Of a DNA stretch of 16,759 nt, positions 1 to 7,785 are shown one piece after another (the stretch's first letter is position 1; every line of letters begins with the position of its first letter). The position numbers were made by a program, and so were the translations under genes. Under the pieces are notes generated by a model. It had not been told where the DNA came from, did not search any database, and saw only the letters and a program-made list of their open reading frames with translations. The stretch is taken from positions 1-16,759 of the forward strand of contig JALKBU010001100.1 in NCBI GenBank assembly GCA_023091735.1, given 5' to 3'. This DNA comes from Trichomonas tenax. Lineage: Eukaryota > Parabasalia > Trichomonadida > Trichomonadidae.

Positions 1-616
1 TATATATCCACAGCATTTTAGATGGGAAAATTTTTCATTTGCCACCAAAATTAGACCTTAAATATTCATACTGGTGGAGAAAAATCGAGATGTTTGAGTA
101 GACGTAGAAAATTCAGTGACGCCATTTAATCAAATTACATTTTTGATCCTAATGAACATTTGAAAATAGAATCACAACATCATTTTTTGATGATATTAAT
201 TTCCAATAATGAATACATAATATATTTTCTATTTGTGAACAATATTTTGAAAGGTATTACAAAACAAAACAATAACATTCTTTCTGTAATACATTTTTGG
301 ATTTTGCATTATTATAATAGTGTGATTGCAATCAAAAAATTTTTGATATTATATTATATGATTTTCTGATTCTAATAACATTCTAAAATAATTATAATAG
401 ACGAATATAATACACCAAGATTCTATTAAATACCCTATAACATGATATAAAACATATCAAAAAATCATTTTGTATCTGGAATGAAATATGAACTGCTTGT
501 TGTGAAAAATTTCAAGTATAATATATAGATATATTAGTTTTATGATATAAAAGAATAAAGATTATAAATTTGAAAAATAGTTGACAAATAACAGCTTTTA
601 TTAAACAATATATGAG
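1..616. other. AT-rich intergenic spacer
   Basis: There is no supportable gene here. The only sizeable open frame on the + strand (160-369) begins at a TTG, is rich in Ile, Asn, Phe and Tyr as expected of random AT-rich DNA, and has no initiator motif. The word ATGATATAAAA, or a near copy, occurs near 443 and 541 and again near 3810, which may be no more than composition. The right end should hold the 3' UTR of the minus-strand gene that stops at 617. An AATAAA/TAAA-like word lies a few bases downstream of that stop (about 598-606). Confidence 0.7.
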
Positions 617-2443
617 TTATACCTCGCTTGTGTTGACCGAATCATCACTGTAGTAGTCTTCTTTGACAAGAGGAATCTTTCGTGTTTCAAACCATCTGAG
701 AATACTGATCAAGACTCCAGTGTTAGAAAGGTCATCAATCTTCGTCTCAAGGAGGCTGTATATGTAGTAAATGAGCTCTGATGAAAGGAAACCGAACCAA
801 ACGTCGATTGTGTAGTGGTTGCGAGATAATGAGATGTAGACAATACTAATGAAGAAAACGTAGAATGAAACTAACTTAACGAGTCCTGCTGTGTGTTGGT
901 TTAACGAACGAGAAGTTACTTCAATGATCCAGCGTGTTGACAGCCACATGAACATTGTGTGTCCAGAGATAATCAAGTCACCACACTGAGGAAGCTTGGC
1001 AAACATTCCGAATCCAAATGTCCACGTGAGAGCGATCTTGAGGGGACTCATTGATCTAAGGCGGTCGAGCTCCTTTGGATCAGCGCATGGGCAGTTGGGT
1101 AATCCTGCGCACGGAGCAGGCATCGACGTAATGACGAAACTGATAGCTCTGATAACGCAAGCAACTCCATAAAGGAGAAGGAACTTGCGAGCGTTAGTGA
1201 CATCAGGAATGATGAAGCATGACAAAACCAAATAAGCGATGTAGATGACACACAATAAGTTAGAGAACTGCATCTCGAGGAATACAGGCGATCCTCTGAT
1301 CTCCTGGCCTGTCTTGAATATGTTGTGGACGAAATCAGGAAGTGGCGCACTAACAGGCATTTGGCGTGCAGCAATCGCGTTAAAGACAGTCATAAACAAG
1401 ATTCCGCCCCAGAAAACCCCCATTGTTGCAATGTCCTGCCACTCAAAAGTGATGTATTTGCGGTGAGTGCGTGTGTCTTCGTTCTGGTCGTCGTATGTTT
1501 GATTGTTTCCTTTGTTAACTTTGCGCGACTTTTTGCTGCGCGTTGAAGGGAAATGGCCGCCTTCAAACAAGCAGATGACGTTCATAAGTACATAGGCTCC
1601 AGAAAGCCAGTAGACAGACTTGTTTGGAACGTAGAACATCAATAAATTCGTTAATGTGAAAATAATTGTTGAATTAATCGTAGTAATTACTCTGCTTCCA
1701 GCACCGCTTAGCAATGATGTGAAGAATTTAATGTACAAAATTGCCAAACAAAGGAATAAAATAATTGAAGTATATAAAATTAAACTGAATGGCTGATTAA
1801 CTGAATGATATAAGATCGAATACAGTGAGTATATGATCATAGGTGAGTTTTCAATGAAGCAAGACGTGATTACGTTCAATTCAATTCCAAATGCAGCAAT
1901 ATAATTAAGCTCGAGGATAGAAAAGTACCAAAACAGTTGACTGGTGATGTATATGGTGATAAGAACAATGTTTGTTAAGTTCATTGTGTTCATTAGCAAT
2001 CCAATCATCATTCCATTGTGAAGGTTGATGAATATCGTGAAGAAATTGAGTGCTTTCCTTAAATATCTGTGTGCGTCTTCGTTCTCATCTCTATCGAAAA
2101 TTCCAAAGTTATTAATTCTCTTTGTGAATATGACTAGCAGCGAAGGAATCATTATAGAAATGCTATAGATGGCTTGAAGAGTCCTATTTGGGAAGAGATT
2201 TGGCGAAAATGTCAAAACGTCACGAAAAACGTTGAGAATCTTCGTCAAAATGTGGGCATCACGCGGCACAAACACAGCAAGCATCGTTGCCAATGTAACA
2301 TTAACTTGGATTGTGGTGAGATTCGAATCTTGGAATATCTGCTCCATACTCCGCGACTTGGTAGGGAAGTAGACCTCGGACAAGTTTATCAGCTCTTCGT
2401 TATCATTTGTTTGGTCTACAACGTCGAAATTTTGTTCAACCAT
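617..2443 (-). CDS. Sphingomyelin synthase-like (PAP2 family) multi-pass membrane protein
   Basis: 608 residues. The C-terminal part carries the four landmarks of the sphingomyelin synthase (SMS/SMSr) family in order: PLPD (367-370), the RAISF..TSMPAP stretch (432-444), CGDLIISGHT (487-496) and HYTID (543-547). By analogy H495, H543 and D547 form the catalytic triad. Family members move a phospho-head group from a glycerophospholipid to ceramide in Golgi or plasma membrane. The head group used here (choline, ethanolamine or inositol) cannot be read from the sequence. The catalytic core spans about 340-570 with roughly six membrane segments. Before it lie about 330 residues with another six to eight hydrophobic segments (about 92-106, 132-150, 156-178, 198-215, 220-243, 253-293). 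Animal enzymes are shorter and lack this region. A short acidic cytosolic-looking tail ends the protein. The ATG at 2443 is preceded by a TCATAT initiator at 18 bases. Base composition is distinctly GC-richer over the catalytic part than over the N-terminal part. The family call is firm; the substrate is inference. Confidence 0.86.
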   Translation of the reverse strand: MVEQNFDVVDQTNDNEELINLSEVYFPTKSRSMEQIFQDSNLTTIQVNVTLATMLAVFVPRDAHILTKILNVFRDVLTFSPNLFPNRTLQAIYSISIMIPSLLVIFTKRINNFGIFDRDENEDAHRYLRKALNFFTIFINLHNGMMIGLLMNTMNLTNIVLITIYITSQLFWYFSILELNYIAAFGIELNVITSCFIENSPMIIYSLYSILYHSVNQPFSLILYTSIILFLCLAILYIKFFTSLLSGAGSRVITTINSTIIFTLTNLLMFYVPNKSVYWLSGAYVLMNVICLFEGGHFPSTRSKKSRKVNKGNNQTYDDQNEDTRTHRKYITFEWQDIATMGVFWGGILFMTVFNAIAARQMPVSAPLPDFVHNIFKTGQEIRGSPVFLEMQFSNLLCVIYIAYLVLSCFIIPDVTNARKFLLLYGVACVIRAISFVITSMPAPCAGLPNCPCADPKELDRLRSMSPLKIALTWTFGFGMFAKLPQCGDLIISGHTMFMWLSTRWIIEVTSRSLNQHTAGLVKLVSFYVFFISIVYISLSRNHYTIDVWFGFLSSELIYYIYSLLETKIDDLSNTGVLISILRWFETRKIPLVKEDYYSDDSVNTSEV

Positions 2444-2457
2444 GAAAAATTTTGATT

Positions 2458-2463
2458 ATATGA
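2458..2463 (-). promoter_or_regulatory. Inr-like initiator TCATAT for the sphingolipid-synthase-like gene
   Basis: The minus strand reads TCATAT, matching the trichomonad Inr core TCAYW, with its A 18 bases before the ATG. That is at the long end of the very short 5' UTRs usual in trichomonads. Position and motif are seen; function is inferred. Confidence 0.5.
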
Positions 2464-2641
2464 TCGGAAATTGAATAGAGAAAAAAGTTAATTTTGTTGC
2501 TTTGTATTTAAGCCTTTTATTGTGTGTTTTCTCATGGATTTCTTTTTTAAAGAAAAATATTCCTTTTTATTGGATAAATCTATAGAATGCTTTCCTTGGA
2601 TGATATTTTCGATGTTTATTTTGAAAGATTTTCAATTTTTC

Positions 2642-2766
2642 GCGATCATTTTTGAGAGCACACAGAATGGCTCGACTCTTTCGCATTAGAAAGCTCTGCC
2701 TGAGTCAAATTAGAGCAAGGCTGATTTGAGCATTGCGATCACTTTTGTGATGATAGTAAAAGTGAT
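2642..2766. ncRNA. GC-enriched island with hairpin and pseudoknot potential; possible structured RNA or repeat remnant
   Basis: By hand count, 46 of the 100 bases at 2641-2740 are G or C, while flanking spacer rows are nearer a quarter to a third. The island is bounded by a direct repeat GCGATCAYTTTTGWGA (2642-2657 and 2735-2750, 14 of 16 identical). Inside it GCTCT (2693-2697) pairs with AGAGC (2712-2716), and GCCT (2698-2701) pairs with AGGC (2718-2721), an interleaved H-type pseudoknot layout. GACTC (2674-2678) could instead pair with GAGTC (2702-2706). At the right end ATCACTTTT (2738-2746) and AAAAGTGAT (2758-2766) form a perfect 9-bp inverted repeat. Strand is unknown and expression is not shown. 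It could equally be a decayed coding or transposon remnant. Confidence 0.3.
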
Positions 2767-3496
2767 GTAATTGATGTAGCATTATATTACGTGTATTTAG
2801 GGATGCAAATCTGGAAGATAAAATAGATTCTGGAAAAAAAGTCTGGAAATAAAAAGCATGAAATCTTATAACCTTAAATTAACGGACGAATGCTAATGCA
2901 GCAAAAGTATTTTCTAGAATACATAGATGACTACTACATATTACATAATATAGGACACTTGCCAAACTATTATTAAGAATAGTGGTGCAGAAATTAGAAA
3001 TCATCCTTTATTTGTAAATCTCCATATTAATTTCAAAGTGATTGAAATGCCTCGATTCTAGTGCAGAATCTCATACATTGTCATATCAGCTCTATTACTT
3101 CAATCAAATATATCTATTAAAAATCCGATTTTTATATCTCAAGAAATTCCCTAGTTTTTCTGCAGCTAGAGTAATTGTATTTTTTCATAACCAAATTGAG
3201 TACATATGAGTAATTACTAAGGATAAAAACAGTTGTGTAATGAGATGCGATCATGCTTTCTACGAATGATATGCTAAACCATCATCTGACTATTTGAAAT
3301 GTATTTCATCTCGTTGTTAATGTATGTGGTGTACGCAGTTGTCAATTTATTTGAGAATAATAATTTGATCAAATTAAAGTATGAAAATAAATGGGTACTG
3401 TTAATATCAGTAGATTTTCGGATGTGTTTTCTGTCAAATTACGTATATCTGAGGAATGATTTGGTTGCAGGTGTTGCTCAAATTGCGCATTAAAAA

Positions 3497-3521
3497 TTTG
3501 ACATTTAATATTTGTGTCAAA
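3497..3521. repeat. Inverted repeat TTTGACA / TGTCAAA
   Basis: Perfect 7-bp arms at 3497-3503 and 3515-3521 with an 11-base spacer. It may be a dyad protein-binding site or simply chance in AT-rich DNA. Its mirror-like partner (TTTGTCA / TGACAAA) occurs 300 bases on. Confidence 0.45.
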
Positions 3522-3700
3522 AATAAAAATACGTTAATTTGTCACATTTTATGAAAATAATCGAGGCAAGTGCGTAAATACATAATGCGATCATATTATG
3601 GGCTTTCTCACTTCAGCTTATCCTTTGAAAAAACACGAAAATTTGAATTTTCGATATGATATCCCAATTGAAATTCATCCTTTGTTTAGAAGTGGCATAC

Positions 3701-3719
3701 CACACAATTCTCTTGTGTG
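3701..3719. repeat. Hairpin CACACAA - TTCTC - TTGTGTG
   Basis: A perfect 7-bp stem with a 5-base loop. It abuts the second copy of a diverged repeat (3720-3750). No function is assigned. Confidence 0.45.
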
Positions 3720-3801
3720 AATACATTATGCATCCATAGTATGAGCTTACAATTATTACTCTCTATTCAGTTATTTTGATGTATGTCAAAAAATTAATGT
3801 C

Positions 3802-3828
3802 TTTGTCATATGATATAAAAGTGACAAA
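3802..3828. repeat. Inverted repeat TTTGTCA / TGACAAA
   Basis: Perfect 7-bp arms at 3802-3808 and 3822-3828 around the AT-rich spacer TATGATATAAAAG. Another TGTCA word lies just upstream, near 3784. Confidence 0.45.
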
Positions 3829-4337
3829 ATAATTCATCATAATATTATTTGTTTGTTATTTTGGTTTCGCTGACAATTGCACACTTATCTGAATTGAAAT
3901 CAATAATATCCGCCAAATATTATCATTGTTAGCAAAAAGTTAATATATTTTTGTTTAAATACTATATTTACCTCTGCTATTCATAGAATACATTTTGGTT
4001 ATACGTCTGGACATTGTCATGAATTATTAATTTATGAATACTATAGGATCCCCCAGAAATTGATCAATTTTCACATCGAATAAATTTTTCTATCTTTTGA
4101 ATTATATTAATAGAAGACATCGAGAACTATTGAATGCTTCATTTTGTACATAAGTATTAGCAAAATATCAGTTAACTCATCAATGAACTTCCAATAATTT
4201 GATTTTATTTATTGGGTTAGGTCTGTTTGGATGGAAGAAAACAATGCTCCTGAACAATGTAAATGCATGTGCGTCTATACATTAACTAGAATAATAATGC
4301 ATGTTCATAAAATGCATGATGTTTATAAAAAAAGAAT

Positions 4338-4407
4338 AAAAAAATGATCATAACTGGATTCAAACCTGGCATTGGTTTTGTCAGTATTGCTCCTAACCGT
4401 TATGTCA
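4338..4407 (-). pseudogene. tRNA-like segment with A-box-like, B-box-like and T-run (degenerate)
   Basis: On the minus strand, TGACATAACGG (4407-4397) resembles a Pol III A box and is followed by TTAGGAGCA as in a D arm. GGTTTGAATCC (4366-4356) differs from the B-box consensus by one base. After it come CCAGT, seven bases, one discriminator-like A and then seven Ts (4344-4338), exactly the layout at the 3' end of a tRNA gene. However, the T stem pairs at only about three of five positions, the acceptor strands do not match, and the anticodon arm is about four bases short. It could be a decayed tRNA, a tRNA-derived repeat, or chance. Confidence 0.25.
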
Positions 4408-4804
4408 TATTTGTCATGTAATGTCAGATTTGAAATCAGATATATGATAATTTTCCTATTTTAAAATCTCGAGAACTAAGGTTCACCAAGCTTAGTCCTT
4501 AATAGGGCATATTCCCCATACCACATGGAATACACCATATAAATTTTATCGAAAAAAATTGGGAGGAAGGGAGTGAGAAGGGCTTTAACAAATACAATTG
4601 TTTAACGCGCTTAATATCCCTTGGTACACTTGCAGACATAAGTAATTAGATTGTTTTTATGCATAGAAGAAACAGTGCAAAGAATTAAATTCACAAAATA
4701 TTGATAATTTGATATCACAAAATTCGATGTTGGAATTGATGCATTAAAGGCTGCATGCTCGCTAGTTAATATGTAAGATGTTGTAAAAAAAGAATAACTA
4801 GATT

Positions 4805-5794
4805 TTAAATATCAACGACAATACCAAGGTTTTGTTCCTTGGCAATTTCATAGATCATCTGTGCAGCGACAGTATCCTGAGCAGCGTGGCCAACGAACTT
4901 AGCAATAGTGATCTGCTTCTCGTTTTGGCGTCCTTCGATGTCACCGTTGACAACAGCGCCAAACTCCATGATTTTCTCCTCCTTGATGAATCCGTTGTTG
5001 ATGGCATCCATCACATCGCCTGCTTCTTCGTGCATAGCCTCGAACTCGTCGATGAATAATCTGACATTCTCGCGAGAAAGGAGTTCGTTTGGCAATTCAC
5101 GCATATCAAGTTTGTATGCGCCGATTGCAGAGATATGAGCTCCTTCCTTGACCCAGTCACCCTGGAAAAGTGGGACTTTTGAAGTTGTTGCGCAGTGGAT
5201 GATGTCTGCCTCACGAACTGACTTCTCAACGTCTGTGCCGATGATATAGTTGCGTGTTTTGTCCATTTCAGCGTGGTGGTTGCAGTATGTTTCACAGGAT
5301 TTATTAGTGTAATCGAAAGCTGTGATGTTTTTGACCTCTGGGTGTGCCTGGAGGATAGACTCTAAGCCTGCATGACCTTGTGCGCCGCATCCAAAGATCA
5401 CAACATTTGTTGCTGGGGCTGGATGAAGCAATTGAGATGTAGCGCCTGCTGTAGCGCCCGTTCTCTTGAAAGTCACCATGAAACCGTCCATGATAGCGTT
5501 CAATGCACCAGTGTCGTTGTCATAGACTAAGCATTTGCCCGGAATCAAAGGAAGTCCCTTCGCCCTGTTACCTGGGCAGACAGAAAGGATCTTAATAGCA
5601 AGGTCCGTCTTGTCCTCTTCGTGAACAGCGCACGGCATAAGAAGAAGCTCCTGAGCACCCGTAGGCAGATTTGTGCGAACGGGCGCTGTGAACTTCTTGT
5701 GTGATATAACAGAGAAAGCCTTAAAGCAGCCCTTGATGGCGATCTCGGGTGTATAGATCTGTTCGACAAGCTTCTGATTCAAAACACGAGTCAT
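4805..5794 (-). CDS. Ornithine cyclodeaminase / mu-crystallin family oxidoreductase
   Basis: 329 residues, the usual length for the family. Members either deaminate ornithine to proline with NAD+ cycling, or reduce imines or ketimines (alanine dehydrogenase, ketimine reductase) using NAD(P)H. Visible landmarks are a substrate-site Lys in LAIKIL (K68), the Arg-Thr pair R111-T112 of the FKRTGATAGATS helix, the Rossmann dinucleotide loop GCGAQG (135-140), and the GAYKLDMRELP block (225-235) with an acidic residue at D230. GAY..DMREL is closer to the mu-crystallin/alanine-dehydrogenase pattern than to classical ornithine cyclodeaminase, so the substrate is left open. The frame is open upstream to a GTG at 5818, but the ATG at 5794 is preferred. 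It starts MTRVLNQ and has TCATTTTT with its A 10 bases upstream. The TAA is followed by AA, giving TAAA at the stop, a known trichomonad poly(A) signal. The family is widespread in bacteria, so lateral acquisition is possible but untested. Confidence 0.93.
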   Translation of the reverse strand: MTRVLNQKLVEQIYTPEIAIKGCFKAFSVISHKKFTAPVRTNLPTGAQELLLMPCAVHEEDKTDLAIKILSVCPGNRAKGLPLIPGKCLVYDNDTGALNAIMDGFMVTFKRTGATAGATSQLLHPAPATNVVIFGCGAQGHAGLESILQAHPEVKNITAFDYTNKSCETYCNHHAEMDKTRNYIIGTDVEKSVREADIIHCATTSKVPLFQGDWVKEGAHISAIGAYKLDMRELPNELLSRENVRLFIDEFEAMHEEAGDVMDAINNGFIKEEKIMEFGAVVNGDIEGRQNEKQITIAKFVGHAAQDTVAAQMIYEIAKEQNLGIVVDI

Positions 5795-5798
5795 CAAT

Positions 5799-5806
5799 AA
5801 AAATGA
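5799..5806 (-). promoter_or_regulatory. Inr-like initiator TCATTTTT for the cyclodeaminase-family gene
   Basis: TCATTTTT on the minus strand matches TCAYW, with its A 10 bases before the ATG at 5794. It helps choose that start, because the upstream GTG at 5818 would lie on the wrong side of the initiator. Confidence 0.65.
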
Positions 5807-7776
5807 ATCATTTTTCACTTCACATTTTTGGTTTTCCGCGTTTTATATGGTTACAAGCATATGATAAATTTTTCTTCTATTCAATATTTGTATTAACAAT
5901 TTTATGTAAACCATTTGATATTTCGTAAACATCAGAAAATCATCATTTGTTTATTTTCTTGTATGCGATGCTTGGAAAATCGATAAAAATGTCAAATATT
6001 TTTCGACAATTTTTCCTTATGATATGGGCCTTTTGCCTCATGTACATTCGATTTTAGCTTGGATAAACCCACAAAACACTGATTTAGAATACGATTATGA
6101 ATTAAGATGACCAACTATAATAGATTTGGCTGCAAATTTGCTAAAGTTATGTTCGCATATTGGATTTTTACTTTCAAATTGGATTTGAAATAAAAGCTGT
6201 TTTAACGGTATTCTGATAAACTAAGTGCCTAAGAAGTATCTTGTTAGACCATGAACATGGAAATAAGGGATAAAATGAACACTCACGGATATCCCAAATT
6301 GAGATTGGTGACATCTGAAGAGATTTGTTATCTATGCAACATCCAACTTGGCATTGAATTCATTGGTATATTGACAAATAGGTTATTGCGCATTTTTTCA
6401 TTGTTCCTCAACGTCATTTTGATGCTAGAGTTAAAACCTATCAAGCATCAAACAAGATTTGCAATATACTCCTTCAATTCATAACAAACGATTTAATGTT
6501 ATTAGATTGGAAGATAATACACTAAAAATAAAACAACCATAAATCAGATATTTCAATTCAACTTGACCAATATTTGTTAACCTAAGCTACTATACATGAA
6601 ATTATTAAATTCATTACCGTCACATGCTTTGCGGCAATGACCGTACAAAAAGTGTTTATTATTCAGCATACATTTTATATACATTAAAATCTAAAAAGCC
6701 ATACTTGCCTAAAATACCTCTGTTTTTTTCTCAAATTCTCTAATAAAATATAATACTCACCATATTATGATGTTGGAGGTTAAGTTTTGGGATAAGATTT
6801 AAAAATTCGAACAGACCTCGAAAATTAGAATCGCTTCAAACGTTGATATATCGATAGCATATCATTTAAGCATTTCATGATTTAAGTTTCATCGAAAAAT
6901 CAAATTGACCAAGTGACGGTATTTTCAATCGAAGATTCAAGGATAAAGAGTATGATCACTTAATTATCCCTACTGAGGAATCTCTGTTTTACGATTATTC
7001 TATCTACGAAGTTGAACTACGTCTTTTTTAATTGAATTTAAATCGGAAAAGATCTAAAATTGATTGGTAGAGCTTTAGAACTATATGGCTATAAACACCA
7101 ATGTCTATACAATACATTGAACATCATAATTTTCGATGATGATCATATAATTTAATTTATCAATAATTTCCAGATTTAGGTTTTGTAGCTTAAGAGTTTT
7201 AATGGTAGTCCATGTTTTTGACAACTTAATATGACATCATATTCCTGATCACTAAAAACTCTTTAAATAAAATTTGAAGATTTGAATTTTCAGCCTTAGG
7301 TTCTATATTTATGGAGGTATCCTTTGGATTTTGAATTCATATCTAAATATGAAGATAAGAGGCGTGAAAACCTAATTATCAAAATTCAAAAAATTTAAAT
7401 CTTGATTATTTTCTCTTATGGGTATTAGAAAATGACGAGCAATTGAATTCTTAGCATAACAATAATATAACAAAAGTACAAAAGCCTGAAATAGAAATTG
7501 ACTTTTTTTGACATTTCATTGTTGTGAGCGATTGTTCAAATATATTGTCCGCTATGACATAGAAACGATAAACTTACCGAAGAGAACAGCCATTTCTATT
7601 GATCGTTACTGAAAAATTTTCACAAAATCTGCGTTTTATAATGTGCTGAATACCGGTGTAACAAAAAAGTCAAAATTGAATGCAATTTTATCGCACGAAA
7701 CTATCATGCGAAAAAACGTGATAATCAGATAGCGGATCGAAATTGCAGCCATTTGAAAAGCTTTTTTCAAAAACTT

Positions 7777-7781
7777 TCAAA
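7777..7781 (+). promoter_or_regulatory. Weak Inr-like TCAAA upstream of the Rab gene
   Basis: TCA with its A 7 bases before the ATG at 7786, the spacing seen at other genes in the window. The next base is A rather than the consensus pyrimidine, so this is a near match only. Confidence 0.3.
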
Positions 7782-7785
7782 AGAA

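Larger units (their letters stand above)
2444..4804. other. Large AT-rich spacer with structured patches
   Basis: No convincing protein gene lies in these 2.36 kb. The best open frame (3299-3493, +, 64 codons, ATG start) has no relative that I recognise and no good Inr. The spacer is not featureless. It has a GC-enriched island at 2642-2766, three perfect 7-bp hairpins between 3497 and 3828, a recurring GCGATCAT word, a tRNA-like minus-strand segment (4338-4407) and a G-rich purine tract (4561-4583). These are listed separately. Confidence 0.7.
5795..7785. other. Large AT-rich spacer, no supportable gene
   Basis: About 2 kb with no recognisable protein or RNA gene. One ATG-started frame at 6251-6484 (+, 77 codons) has no family signature and no initiator motif, so it is not called. 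A GC-richer patch near 6615-6645 can form an imperfect hairpin (TACCGTCA against TGACCGTA, one mismatch). The 9-mer TACCGTCAC recurs inverted at 6913-6921. The last bases hold the promoter of the Rab gene. Confidence 0.65.

Noticed and set aside
160..369. 69-codon plus-strand open frame
   Set aside because: It starts with TTG, has composition expected of AT-rich noise, and shows no Inr or family signature.
3299..3493. 64-codon ATG-started frame in the large spacer
   Set aside because: A TCATC lies about 18 bases upstream but does not fit TCAYW. The hydrophobic N-terminus arises easily from T-rich DNA, and no homologue is recognised.
5795..5818. Upstream GTG start extending the cyclodeaminase-family protein by eight residues
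   Set aside because: GTG starts are not expected in a eukaryotic nuclear gene, and the initiator TCATTTTT lies between the GTG and the ATG.
6251..6484. 77-codon ATG-started frame
   Set aside because: No initiator motif in the right place, no recognisable domain, and composition like the surrounding spacer. A lineage-specific small protein cannot be excluded.
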